Origin: Metasolibacillus sp.
GTDB taxonomy: Bacteria > Bacillota > Bacilli > Bacillales_A > Planococcaceae
Assembly (NCBI RefSeq): GCF_025291715.1
Contig: NZ_JAMBIZ010000028.1
Coordinates: forward strand, 1 to 52,159
Direction: 5' to 3'
Length of the DNA: 52,159 bases
Each line of letters begins with the position of its first letter. Position 1 is the stretch's first letter. Below are positions 33,113 to 41,395 of this stretch, one piece after another. Made by a program: the position numbers and the translations under genes. Under the pieces are notes generated by a model. That model was not told the DNA's origin. It saw only the letters and a program-made list of their open reading frames with translations, and made no database searches.

Positions 33113-33967
33113 TTACACAAGCTCTGTCCAACCATCTTGCTGCTTAATTTTACGCGCCTTCATTAACGAGCCTAGCGCACGTTTAAAAGCACCTTTACTC
33201 ATATCAAACATCTCTTGAATTTCCTCTGGCGTCGATTTATCACCAAACGGCATTTTACCGCCAACGCTTTCTAAATATGCGTAAATTTTTTCAGCATCAT
33301 CACCTAAGCGCTCATGCTTACGAGGTAACATCGATCCATTTAATGAGCCATCATCCTTCACATCGATAATACGAACTTGTACATCTTGTCCTAAACGTGG
33401 CTCTGCCTTCATTTCAGATTCATGCACAAAAATACGGTATGGTGTATCAACACCAATTAAAAATGAGCCTACAGGTAGCAAGCGATACGGGCGTGCAAGG
33501 ATATTTTGATTGTACATATCCTCCAAGGCACCTTCATATAATTCATTTACTTTCTCTTCTGTTGCTAAACGACCGAATAAATCTCCACTGCGGTCTGTGC
33601 GCAATGTCATAAATAAGTGGTCACCTGGCTGTGGCCAAAGCTCCTGCAATGCAGGTAAATCCTCTGCTTTGACAATAACTTCACGTGATGTACCAATATC
33701 AACAACTGCACCTTCACGTGTTACTTTCAAAACGCGCGCCCAATCATATTGCCCTTCTAAAATTGTTGGCAAGGCAGTCGTTGCTTGCAAATCACCTCGA
33801 CGGTCTGCATATAAAAAGACTGTCAATCGATCACCAATCGCAACCTCCTCCACAACCTCCGACATGTTTAATGGGACTTCCACATCGCCATTTGTTAACA
33901 TATAGCGCGAGCTTTGTTGTTCCAATACTGTTAATTCTACAACTTGCCCTGAGCGTAATTCATTCAT
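33113..33967 (-). CDS. cvfB: CvfB/YitL-type S1-domain RNA-binding protein
   Basis: A 284-aa cytoplasmic protein with consecutive S1-like OB folds (about 1-65, 70-135 and 145-215) and a C-terminal winged helix (FDMSKGAFKRALGSLMKARKI in part). CvfB affects virulence gene expression in staphylococci and binds RNA; the role in bacilli is open. The ATG at 33965-33967 lies 11 bases after AAGGA; a TTG three codons upstream is too near that site. Confidence 0.9.
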   Translation of the reverse strand: MNELRSGQVVELTVLEQQSSRYMLTNGDVEVPLNMSEVVEEVAIGDRLTVFLYADRRGDLQATTALPTILEGQYDWARVLKVTREGAVVDIGTSREVIVKAEDLPALQELWPQPGDHLFMTLRTDRSGDLFGRLATEEKVNELYEGALEDMYNQNILARPYRLLPVGSFLIGVDTPYRIFVHESEMKAEPRLGQDVQVRIIDVKDDGSLNGSMLPRKHERLGDDAEKIYAYLESVGGKMPFGDKSTPEEIQEMFDMSKGAFKRALGSLMKARKIKQQDGWTELV

Positions 33968-33991
33968 CTTTTGCAAATTCCTTTCTATTGC

Positions 33992-34411
33992 TTATATATT
34001 TTGCTGTGCCTTCATAGCATCCAATTTCGTTACAAAGTCCTTGTCCTCTTCCATTAGCTGTACTAAATCAGCAATTCGATCAATTGCATTCCAGCTTAAA
34101 TGGTGCTCAATTCCTTCAACGTCTTCATAGATACGTTCTTCATCTACACCAATAATACGCAAAAACTGCTCTAGTAAATCGTGTCTTTGCACAAGCCGCT
34201 TTCCTAATTTTTCCCCTTTTGGTGTGAGTGTTAAACCTCTATATTTTTCGTATACTAAGTAGCCGTCCTTATCTAACTTCTGAACCATTTTTGTAACAGA
34301 CGAAGGTAGAACAGATAATGCTTCTGCGATGTCGGACACTCGTGCATACCCTTTATTGTCAATTAATAAATAAATTTGCTCGATATGATCCTCCATACTT
34401 GGTGTTGGCAT
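33992..34411 (-). CDS. mntR: MntR, manganese-dependent transcriptional regulator
   Basis: A 139-aa DtxR-family repressor very similar to B. subtilis MntR. All metal ligands are present at the same numbers: D8, E11, H77, E99, E102 and H103. The winged helix includes [20 protein letters not shown]. With bound manganese it represses Mn(II) importers. No mnt transport genes are in the window; cvfB follows 24 bases downstream. Confidence 0.95.
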   Translation of the reverse strand: MPTPSMEDHIEQIYLLIDNKGYARVSDIAEALSVLPSSVTKMVQKLDKDGYLVYEKYRGLTLTPKGEKLGKRLVQRHDLLEQFLRIIGVDEERIYEDVEGIEHHLSWNAIDRIADLVQLMEEDKDFVTKLDAMKAQQNI

Positions 34412-34528
34412 ATCCGAAAACCCCTCTCTTTCATTTAACTATCTTAATTTTACTACATATTTAGGCGGAAAGATAACTGAAAACAATAAGGAGACATGAG
34501 AAAAGTAAATACCTTTCATTTTATCTAT

Positions 34529-34557
34529 TTGCAAATCAAATAAATCCATACTAGAAT
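34529..34557 (+). promoter_or_regulatory. Sigma-A promoter candidate of the 34.6-kb gene
   Basis: TTGCAA (34529-34534) and TAGAAT (34552-34557) are 17 bp apart, about 30 bases before a strong ribosome site. Confidence 0.5.
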
Positions 34558-34586
34558 TTCCTTAGATAAATTTCCATATAAAAGAA

Positions 34587-35345
34587 ATGATAGAAGGAGG
34601 AATAATCATAAAATATCAATGGCGCATTACAAAATATAACCCCGCCTATCGTAATGAGTACGGTGCTTATATGAAAGAGGAATGGATAAGCTCTTTTGAT
34701 ATCGGTAAATCAGTCACACTTGAGGATTATTTAAAAATAGAAACTGCCTATGTCGATACAGTCATGAAATTTTCAGAAGCGAATCAGATTGATTTTGTGC
34801 GGATTCTTAAAGTAACTCACATTGATAAGAATAAAAATTCTATCTTATATGACAAAGATATAGAGGCACTTCCGTTACAAGATGATTGCGAAGTACCTGC
34901 TTCACAAGTTCCGCTCTTGGCTAAAATGACATTGCGAGACTACATTCATTGTAATTTTATTACAGAAGACTTCTTTGTTCATTTTGGGGATGATTACTAT
35001 ATGTTTATCGGCTCTAATAGCTATCATGAGGAACCTTTACAATTTGCTAGAGCACATAATTTATTTGTCGAAGATATGATTTCTCCCTTCTATGTAGAAG
35101 AGAAAGATATAATGAGGTTTGTCAGTTGGTCAGATAAAGAGGATGAATACTCTATCATTGTAGGAGAAGAAAGTTTACCACCTATTCCATTAGAGGAATA
35201 TCGAGATTTATTAGGTCTTTCAGCTATCCATCCTGTAACAGGTGTCTTTCCGATTACAATGGACAATAAAGATTTTTTCCAAAGTAAAATTAACCACCAA
35301 ATCGATTTTACTAAATACGATTATTATTTAGCCTCGATTACTTAA
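34587..35345 (+). CDS. Unknown cytoplasmic protein with an unusual start region
   Basis: A protein of 252 aa from the ATG at 34587, or 245 aa from an in-frame ATA at 34608. The only good ribosome site, AAGGAGG (34594-34600), is inside the longer reading and seven bases before that ATA. The N-terminal text KYQWRITKYNPAYRNEYG looks like the natural beginning of related proteins I recall from bacilli, so the true start may be the non-standard ATA. The protein is acidic, aromatic-rich and has no membrane segment. Function unknown; an immunity-type role is possible but unsupported. Confidence 0.72.
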   Translation: MIEGGIIIKYQWRITKYNPAYRNEYGAYMKEEWISSFDIGKSVTLEDYLKIETAYVDTVMKFSEANQIDFVRILKVTHIDKNKNSILYDKDIEALPLQDDCEVPASQVPLLAKMTLRDYIHCNFITEDFFVHFGDDYYMFIGSNSYHEEPLQFARAHNLFVEDMISPFYVEEKDIMRFVSWSDKEDEYSIIVGEESLPPIPLEEYRDLLGLSAIHPVTGVFPITMDNKDFFQSKINHQIDFTKYDYYLASIT

Positions 35346-35373
35346 AAACTAAACCTCAATTCGCTCATTAAAT

Positions 35374-35416
35374 AAAGCAGCCTACAACTTGTTATTCAAC
35401 AGTTGTAGGCTGCTTT
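35374..35416. terminator. Bidirectional terminator
   Basis: A perfect 16-bp hairpin, AAAGCAGCCTACAACT with AGTTGTAGGCTGCTTT, lies between the unknown gene and the convergent ComFB-domain gene. Confidence 0.9.
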
Positions 35417-35418
35417 CA

Positions 35419-35703
35419 CTATTCATCATGCCCTAAACCTTGCCCTACTTTATAAATGGCATGAATGATTTCTTTATTAATCGCTTCAATGTTTTGTGGT
35501 GTATTTAAAACTTTAAAAGCTTCTTGTCGTGCAGCATCCGATGCAACATATTTTGGTGGCAAGCTATTTAATGCCTCCGCTATAATATTCATCTCACATT
35601 GCTCACAATGACAAAACGTTTGGTACTCTACTCCATAAAGTAAAAACCGAACAAGTCCACGGACAATTTCTTCAGTAACATTCATTAAAAATGGTGGTGT
35701 CAA
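35419..35703 (-). CDS. ComFB-domain protein, orphan
   Basis: A 94-aa protein of the late competence ComFB family. The cysteine cluster CHCEQCEMN near residues 32-40 and the following AEALNSLPPKYV are typical. In B. subtilis comFB sits between comFA and comFC; here no competence gene is adjacent. The TTG at 35701-35703 has GAGG eight bases upstream; an internal ATG at 35683-35685 has none. ComFB-like proteins bind cyclic dinucleotides in cyanobacteria, which may or may not apply. Confidence 0.82.
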   Translation of the reverse strand: MTPPFLMNVTEEIVRGLVRFLLYGVEYQTFCHCEQCEMNIIAEALNSLPPKYVASDAARQEAFKVLNTPQNIEAINKEIIHAIYKVGQGLGHDE

Positions 35704-35798
35704 TTACATCGCCTCAATCATTCATGTACTACGAAGATTTGTCATACTCCCTTTTCCCCAAAAGTTTTGTGCTAGTACATCATTAAATTTGTCCCCTT

Positions 35799-35827
35799 AT
35801 CATATAACATTATATATTATGTTGCAA
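35799..35827 (-). promoter_or_regulatory. Sigma-A promoter candidate of the ComFB gene
   Basis: On the minus strand TTGCAA (35822-35827) and TATGAT (35799-35804) are 17 bp apart. The leader of about 90 bases carries an 8-bp inverted repeat ATGTACTA/TAGTACAT (35724-35731 and 35773-35780). Confidence 0.5.
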
Positions 35828-35978
35828 ATAACTTGTTTACGATTGTATTTCAAGTAAAAAAGCAAATATTCCTCATATTTCCTAGTATTTATGCCAATTT
35901 AATCACATAAACTGATTTTCATATTAACAAATATTTTAATATTTCAGGAAAATGATAAAGATGTTTGAAAATTGTATT

Positions 35979-38072
35979 TTACTGTTTATTTAATAAACGT
36001 AAAGAATTTAATACAACAAGCAATGTCGCACCCATATCTGCAAAAATGGCAATCCATAAAGTGAGCCAGCCTGGGATAACGAGCAATAGAGCAACAAGCT
36101 TTAATAATAAAGCAAAGGCAATATTTTGTTTAATAATCGCTAATGTTCGTTTACTTAGCCGCATTGTATATGGAAGCTTTGTTAAATCATCACCCATTAA
36201 TACAATGTCAGCTGTTTCTAATGCCGCATCTGTGCCTGCACCGCCCATTGCAATACCTACAGAAGCTGTCGCAAGTGCTGGGGCATCATTGACACCATCT
36301 CCGACCATCGCTACTTTACCGTACTTCTGCTGTAATTCCTTCACTGCCTGCAATTTATGCTCTGGCAACAAGCCTGCACGCACATCTGTAATACCAAGAT
36401 TTTTTGCAATTGCTTGTGCTGTTAATGGCGCATCTCCTGTTAGCATTACACTATGCTCAAGCTGTGATACAACTTCTTTACTTTCTTCACGAATTTGGTC
36501 TGCAATCGCTAATACCCCAATACATTCATTATTACGTGCCGCTACAATAACAGATTGCCCTTCAGCGGCAAGCTTATCAATTTGCTGTATTAACTCTTCA
36601 CTAATCCCAGCAATGGAAGCAATCCATTTTACACTACCTACTGCAATTTGTTGTCCATCAACCGTTGCATAAGCCCCTTTTCCAGTCACTGATTGGAAAT
36701 CTGATGCTTGGGCGATTTCAATATGCTGATTGGCAGCCTTTTTCAAAATAGCTTGCGCTAATGGATGCTGCGACTTTTTCTCAACAGCTCCTACTAATAC
36801 AAGTAGCTCCTGCTCTGTGATATTAGCAGTAATAATTGCTGTGACCTCTGGTGTTCCTTTTGTTAATGTGCCTGTTTTATCGAAGGCAACTGCATTAATA
36901 TGTCCTAGCGCCTCAAGATAAACGCCACCTTTAATCAGTACACCATGTCTTGCTGCATTGCCAATCGCTGTCACAATCGCAACGGGCGTTGAGACAACTA
37001 ATGCACACGGGCAGCCGACAACGAGCACTGCTAATCCTTGATAAATCCATTCAAGCCAATGTCCTGTCACTAACGATGGAATCACGGCAACTAATATCGC
37101 CACAACGATAATAGCAGGCGTATAATATTTGGCAAAGCGGTCAACGAATTTTTGAGATGGTGCTTTTTCCGCCTGTGCCTCTTCTACTAAATGAATAATT
37201 TTCGCAATCGTTGTGTCATGAACGAGCTTCGTTACTTTTACCTCAAGTGCGCCTTCTTCATTTAATGTGCCTGCGAACACCTCGTCATCGACTGCTTTAT
37301 GCACTGGAATCGATTCGCCTGTAATAGATGCTTGATTGACGGAGGATGTACCATTGATAACAACACCATCCATCGCAATTTTTTGTCCAGGTTTTACAAT
37401 AAGGATATCGCCAATTTTCACGTCCTCTGTTGGCATTTCTATTTCATGTGAATGATTGCCATGTGCGCGTTTAATTAAGGCAACTGGTGGTGCAATATCC
37501 ATCAATGTTTCGATTGATTGACGCGCCTTATTCATTGAGTACGCCTCTAATGCTTCACTCACTGCAAATAAAAAGACAACAACTGCCGCCTCCTGCCATT
37601 CACCAATAATGGCTGCACCAATAATCGCTATAGTCATTAATGTTTTCATATCAAATTCAAAGCGCATTAGGTTTTTAAAGCCTGTAATAAAGATGGATGT
37701 GCCTCCAACGACTATTGCCCCTATGTAAAGAGCAACAACAGGTAGACTATTTTCTGCTGTGAAACTTGCTGTTAGCACTGCCGCAATGACAAATAGCAAA
37801 GAAATAGCTGCTAAAATATTTTCCTTGCGCTTATAAAACGGAATCGCTGTTTTACGTCGATCATTGATTGATTTCACTTTAATGCCATCAAAGGCGCCAG
37901 CCGCTTCAAGCTGTTCGACTGTTGCTTCTCCTACAACCGTTAATTTTGCTGCACCGAAATTCAACTGTACATCCTCAACCGTCGCAATTTCTCGGACATT
38001 GCGTTCAAATTTCGCTGCACAGCTTGCGCAAGACAAATTTTCAAGGCGATATTGTTGATTAGTAGTAGCCAT
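35979..38072 (-). CDS. cadA: Cadmium/zinc-transporting P1B-type ATPase
   Basis: A 697-aa heavy-metal efflux ATPase. An N-terminal HMA domain has C15 and C18 (SCASCAAK). The actuator domain carries TGES (251-254), the membrane metal site is CPC (354-356), and the phosphorylation site D398 is in DKTGTLT. The HP motif (KSQHPLAQAI) is near 436, and GDGVNDAP follows near 600. The CPC motif and the CadC partner point to Cd/Zn/Co export. It starts one base after the cadC stop, with GGAGG inside cadC. Confidence 0.94.
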   Translation of the reverse strand: MATTNQQYRLENLSCASCAAKFERNVREIATVEDVQLNFGAAKLTVVGEATVEQLEAAGAFDGIKVKSINDRRKTAIPFYKRKENILAAISLLFVIAAVLTASFTAENSLPVVALYIGAIVVGGTSIFITGFKNLMRFEFDMKTLMTIAIIGAAIIGEWQEAAVVVFLFAVSEALEAYSMNKARQSIETLMDIAPPVALIKRAHGNHSHEIEMPTEDVKIGDILIVKPGQKIAMDGVVINGTSSVNQASITGESIPVHKAVDDEVFAGTLNEEGALEVKVTKLVHDTTIAKIIHLVEEAQAEKAPSQKFVDRFAKYYTPAIIVVAILVAVIPSLVTGHWLEWIYQGLAVLVVGCPCALVVSTPVAIVTAIGNAARHGVLIKGGVYLEALGHINAVAFDKTGTLTKGTPEVTAIITANITEQELLVLVGAVEKKSQHPLAQAILKKAANQHIEIAQASDFQSVTGKGAYATVDGQQIAVGSVKWIASIAGISEELIQQIDKLAAEGQSVIVAARNNECIGVLAIADQIREESKEVVSQLEHSVMLTGDAPLTAQAIAKNLGITDVRAGLLPEHKLQAVKELQQKYGKVAMVGDGVNDAPALATASVGIAMGGAGTDAALETADIVLMGDDLTKLPYTMRLSKRTLAIIKQNIAFALLLKLVALLLVIPGWLTLWIAIFADMGATLLVVLNSLRLLNKQ

Positions 38073-38420
38073 TTAATTGTCCTCCTCCGCATGCTCATAG
38101 GCAATTTTCACAATTTGATACACATGCTCATCCGCTAAGGAATAGTAAACGAGCTTTCCTTCACGATGAGATTTTGCCAAGCGATTTTCTTTTAAATAGC
38201 GTAAATGATGTGAAGCTGTTGCGACAGAGGAACCAATGATTGCTGCAACATCACATACACATAAAGCTTTTTCAATCGTTAACGCATAGGCGATTTTCAA
38301 GCGTGTTTCATCCGCTAAAGCCTTTAAAAACTTCGCAACATGCCCTAGCTCTGGCAACTGCCCTTGCACACGTGCCACCGTTTCTTCATTAATTTTCGTT
38401 ACCTCGCAAACATCCTTCAT
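38073..38420 (-). CDS. cadC: CadC, ArsR-family metal-sensing repressor
   Basis: A 115-aa winged-helix repressor. The metal site is C5 in the N-terminal arm plus C54 and C56 in ALCVCDVA, the CadC pattern that binds Cd(II), Pb(II) or Zn(II). The recognition helix is in SSVATASHHLRYLKE. GAGGTGG lies seven bases before the ATG. Twin palindromes at 38437-38452 and 38481-38498 are its likely operators. Confidence 0.93.
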   Translation of the reverse strand: MKDVCEVTKINEETVARVQGQLPELGHVAKFLKALADETRLKIAYALTIEKALCVCDVAAIIGSSVATASHHLRYLKENRLAKSHREGKLVYYSLADEHVYQIVKIAYEHAEEDN

Positions 38421-38436
38421 CACATTGCCACCTCAT

Positions 38437-38498
38437 TCAAATGTTCATTTGATTGTAGTATACAGTATATGCAAGTAACGTTCAAATGTTTGTTTGAA
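38437..38498. promoter_or_regulatory. cad operator/promoter with two palindromes
   Basis: Operator 1 is TCAAATG-TT-CATTTGA (38437-38452) and operator 2 is TTCAAA-TGTTTG-TTTGAA (38481-38498), 45 bp centre to centre. Between them on the minus strand is a promoter TTGAAC (38480-38485), 17 bp, TATACT (38457-38462). Operator 2 overlaps the -35 and operator 1 covers the start of the transcript. The half-site TCAAATG matches known CadC/ArsR operators. Confidence 0.82.
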
Positions 38499-38513
38499 TG
38501 TTTGGGTTTTTAT

Positions 38514-38542
38514 TTGATTTTGCTAATTACTTTCCATATGCT
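38514..38542 (+). promoter_or_regulatory. Sigma-A promoter candidate of the first 156-aa paralogue
   Basis: TTGATT (38514-38519) and TATGCT (38537-38542) are 17 bp apart, 34 bases before the start codon. The cad operator 2 ends 16 bases upstream of its -35. Confidence 0.4.
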
Positions 38543-38575
38543 TTAATTAATATTGGAGAAATTGGAGTCGATATA

Positions 38576-39046
38576 ATGGAACGAGAAAAAATCTTTATCG
38601 ATATGACAAATGGAAAGAAAAAACTAGATACAAGTAAAATGGATGAATGGACCTCTGAAGAATTGCAAGAATTTTTTCCAGATGAAAGTGAATATACAGG
38701 AATACAAGTTGATTTAATTCAGCACAAAAACTTTTATTTGAAAGTCACACTTGTTTATATCCATGAAACAGAAAAAAATACATATATAGAGTTCGAAGCA
38801 CAAAATAGGCTGCAAAATGATACGCTCATTCGCTTCGGCAAGTGGTGGATGGATAACCAAGAGTTTGACTTATCACAACGTACTCCAACATTGATTCCAA
38901 CAAAACTTGAAGCCATCGCCTTTTCTGAATCTGTACACTTTATGTTTATGGAAAGTGGCTTTGCAATGGAAATTGATCTTTTAGATGCTGACAGTTTGAA
39001 TGTTTTAAAATCGTACGATATTAAAGTCAAAGTATACCCTAGTTAA
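38576..39046 (+). CDS. Unknown 156-aa protein, tandem paralogue 1
   Basis: A soluble 156-aa protein without signal peptide, cysteines or recognised motif. It is about 57% identical, without gaps, to the next gene (89 of 156 by eye). Shared blocks are GKKKLDT-x-KMDEWT, NTYIEFEAQN-like, IRFGKWW and SYDIKVKV-like. The fold looks mostly beta. GGAG is eight bases before the ATG at 38576; the frame extends upstream into the promoter region. Function unknown. Confidence 0.8.
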   Translation: MEREKIFIDMTNGKKKLDTSKMDEWTSEELQEFFPDESEYTGIQVDLIQHKNFYLKVTLVYIHETEKNTYIEFEAQNRLQNDTLIRFGKWWMDNQEFDLSQRTPTLIPTKLEAIAFSESVHFMFMESGFAMEIDLLDADSLNVLKSYDIKVKVYPS

Positions 39047-39104
39047 ATACACATCTTAAATCACCAGTTATTTGTACCCAAATATTTTCTAACGAGGTGA
39101 CATC

Positions 39105-39575
39105 ATGCAACGAGAAAAAATTCTTATTGATCAGACAGTTGGGAAAAAGAAATTGGACACGATGAAAATGGATGAATGGACGGCTGAGGATTGGGAAGAG
39201 TTTTTTCCACCTGAAGGTCCTCCTGCTAAAATGCAGTTCGATTTAGTACAACATATAGACCTCTCTTTAAAAATTGATCAAATTTACTTTTTAGAAGTAG
39301 AAGATAATATGTATATAGAGTTTGAAGTGCAAAATAAGATGAAAAATAATATTTGTATTCGTTTTGGTAAGTGGTGGATTGATGATAAAGAATTTGATTT
39401 ATCAGAGCATCCCCCCATTCTTATTCCTACATCATTTAAATCATTTTTCTTTACTGAACATGTACATTATATGTTTTTTAAACATACAATTGCGATGGAA
39501 ATCGATGTTTTAGATGCGAATAGCCATGAGATTTTGAAAGCCTACGATATTAAAATCAAAGTTTGGCCCGAATAG
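39105..39575 (+). CDS. Unknown 156-aa protein, tandem paralogue 2
   Basis: The second copy of the pair, also 156 aa, 58 bases after the first. AGGTG lies six bases before the ATG. Conserved residues cluster at the N-terminus (REKI-x-ID-x-T-x-GKKKLDT), the middle FGKWW-x-D and the C-terminal YDIK-x-KV-x-P. The acidic-aromatic surface between is variable. It is followed by a strong terminator. The pair might form a heterodimer or be polymorphic immunity-type proteins; this is speculation. Confidence 0.8.
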   Translation: MQREKILIDQTVGKKKLDTMKMDEWTAEDWEEFFPPEGPPAKMQFDLVQHIDLSLKIDQIYFLEVEDNMYIEFEVQNKMKNNICIRFGKWWIDDKEFDLSEHPPILIPTSFKSFFFTEHVHYMFFKHTIAMEIDVLDANSHEILKAYDIKIKVWPE

Positions 39576-39580
39576 ACATA

Positions 39581-39626
39581 AAAAAAGCGCATGAAATGCC
39601 CTCAAATCATTTCATGCGCTTTATTT
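39581..39626. terminator. Bidirectional terminator, GCGCATGAAA hairpin copy 1
   Basis: A perfect 14-bp stem, AAAGCGCATGAAAT (39584-39597) with ATTTCATGCGCTTT (39609-39622). Nearly the same hairpin recurs at 42383-42431. Confidence 0.9.
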
Positions 39627-39638
39627 CTATTCAAAGCA

Positions 39639-39983
39639 TTAGTCTTCTATTGTAATCAACATAGAGGTGCTATTATTTTTTTCGAGATGGCACTCCCCCC
39701 ATGTACAAAGATCATCCAATATCGTATTTAAGGATGAACCGTAGTCTGTTAAGGAATATTCTACTTTTGGCGGTACTTGATTGTATACTTTTCTTTGAAT
39801 AATCCCATCATCCTCCAGCTCTCGTAATTGCTGTGTCAGCATTTTTTGTGTAATATTGGGCATTAAACGTTTTAATTCGCTCGTTCTTTTTGTCCCCTTT
39901 TTTAAATGACAAAGAATAACTACCTTCCATTTCCCTCCGATTACATCTAACGTTGCTTCCACTGGAATATGATATTGCTTCAT
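39639..39983 (-). CDS. HxlR-family regulator, YtcD-like
   Basis: A 114-aa winged-helix regulator of the HxlR type (VIGGKWKVVILCHL, RTSELKRLMPNITQKMLTQQ, VYNQVPPKVEYSLTDYG). It is divergent from an MFS-AKR gene pair, exactly the B. subtilis ytcD/ytbDE arrangement, where YtcD represses ytbDE. One cysteine (C25) could serve redox or electrophile sensing as in related HypR/YodB proteins; this is inference. Confidence 0.9.
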   Translation of the reverse strand: MKQYHIPVEATLDVIGGKWKVVILCHLKKGTKRTSELKRLMPNITQKMLTQQLRELEDDGIIQRKVYNQVPPKVEYSLTDYGSSLNTILDDLCTWGECHLEKNNSTSMLITIED

Positions 39984-40008
39984 AGCGATAACCTCCGAAT
40001 TTATTTAA

Positions 40009-40137
40009 ATGTTACTTTTTAGTGCCTATAACACTTTAAAGTGCGTACTTACTTTTATTTATCGTCTGTTTCATAATAGCATATGCAAGCAGAAAACATA
40101 TAGTACGATACTAAAAAGTGCCTATGTTACTTTTTAG
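40009..40137. promoter_or_regulatory. Operator region of the ytcD-like/ytbD-like divergent genes
   Basis: ATGTTACTTTTTAG occurs twice, at 40009-40022 and 40124-40137. The second copy pairs with CTAAAAAGT (40111-40119) as a 9-bp inverted repeat. CACTTTAAAGTG (40032-40043) is a perfect palindrome. A -10-like TATAGT follows the second site at about 40142. These are the probable binding sites of the HxlR regulator. Confidence 0.65.
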
Positions 40138-40171
40138 CATGTATAGTCTTTAATAAATAGGAGGGAGTCAA

Positions 40172-41395
40172 TTGAATACAAATACGGTATCCTCCTTAGA
40201 TGTGCAAACAAATCATCGAAGTGTTTTTGCATTACTAGCACTAGCTATTAGTGCGTTTGGAATTGGCACAACTGAATTTATTAGTGTCGGTTTATTGCCA
40301 TCTATTGCGGAGGATTTACATGTTTCTGTGACAACAGCTGGTTTAACAGTATCTTTATATGCACTTGGAGTAGCTTTTGGAGCTCCAATTCTTACATCGT
40401 TAACAGCTAGTATGTCACGCAAAACACTATTAATGTGGATTATGATTATCTTTATTATAGGTAATGGAATTGCAGCAATGGCAACAAGCTTCGCTGTATT
40501 GCTTATTGCTAGGGTTGTAGCTGCATTTGCACATGGTGTTTTTATGTCAATCGGTTCAACAATTGCTGCTGCGCTCGTGCCAGAAAATAAACGTGCTAGT
40601 GCCATTGCTACTATGTTTACTGGCTTAACAGTAGCTACTATTACAGGCGTTCCAATTGGGACATTTATCGGTCAGCAATTTGGCTGGCGTGCATCCTTTA
40701 TCCTTATTGTACTAATTGGCATTGTTGCTTTAATCGCCAACAGCATGCTAATTCCATCCAATTTGAAAAAAGGTGCACCTGTAGCATTTCGCAGTCAACT
40801 GAAATTAATAACAAATGGGCGTCTGCTGCTTGTTTTCCTCATTACTGCGTTAGGCTATGGTGGTACATTTGTTATTTTTACGTATTTATCACCCTTATTA
40901 CAGGAGGTAACAGGGTTTAGTGCAAATGCTGTGACAATTATTTTGCTAGTATATGGGATTGCCATTGCTATTGGAAATATGGTTGGTGGGAAATTATCAA
41001 ATCACAATCCAATTCAAGCGTTATTTTTTATGTTTGCGATACAGGCAATTGTGTTATTCGTGCTGGCGTTTACAGCACCATTCCATCTAGCAGGTCTTAT
41101 TACGATTATTTTGATGGGCTTATTTGCATTTATGAATGTGCCTGGACTACAAGTGTATGTTGTTATATTAGCAGAACGTTTTGTGCCGAGCGCTATTGAT
41201 GTTGCATCTGCCATTAATATCGCCGCCTTTAATGCAGGTATTGCGCTAGGTGCTTATTTAGGTGGTGTTGTGACAAACTCATTCGGTTTAATTCATACTA
41301 CTTGGGTAGGTGGCATCATGGTAGTAGGTGCAGTTATTTTAACAGCTTGGAGCATCAAACTAGAAGAAAAAGATCAAAAGGAGAAAATATTATGA
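40172..41395 (+). CDS. MFS efflux transporter, YtbD-like (DHA1 family)
   Basis: A 407-aa 12-helix transporter of the AraJ/YdhP/YtbD group. ALAISAFGIGTTEFISVGLL marks helix 1 and the antiporter motif C-like GVPIGTFIGQQFGWR follows helix 5. The start is TTG with GGAGGG six bases upstream. It ends in an ATGA overlap with the aldo-keto reductase gene, so the two are translated together. The likely role is export of a toxic compound that the reductase also handles. Confidence 0.9.
   Translation: MNTNTVSSLDVQTNHRSVFALLALAISAFGIGTTEFISVGLLPSIAEDLHVSVTTAGLTVSLYALGVAFGAPILTSLTASMSRKTLLMWIMIIFIIGNGIAAMATSFAVLLIARVVAAFAHGVFMSIGSTIAAALVPENKRASAIATMFTGLTVATITGVPIGTFIGQQFGWRASFILIVLIGIVALIANSMLIPSNLKKGAPVAFRSQLKLITNGRLLLVFLITALGYGGTFVIFTYLSPLLQEVTGFSANAVTIILLVYGIAIAIGNMVGGKLSNHNPIQALFFMFAIQAIVLFVLAFTAPFHLAGLITIILMGLFAFMNVPGLQVYVVILAERFVPSAIDVASAINIAAFNAGIALGAYLGGVVTNSFGLIHTTWVGGIMVVGAVILTAWSIKLEEKDQKEKIL

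Noticed and set aside
38498-38575. N-terminal extension of the first 156-aa paralogue
   Set aside because: The open frame reaches upstream but overlaps the cad operator and promoter region; the ATG at 38576 has the ribosome site and matches the start of the second paralogue.
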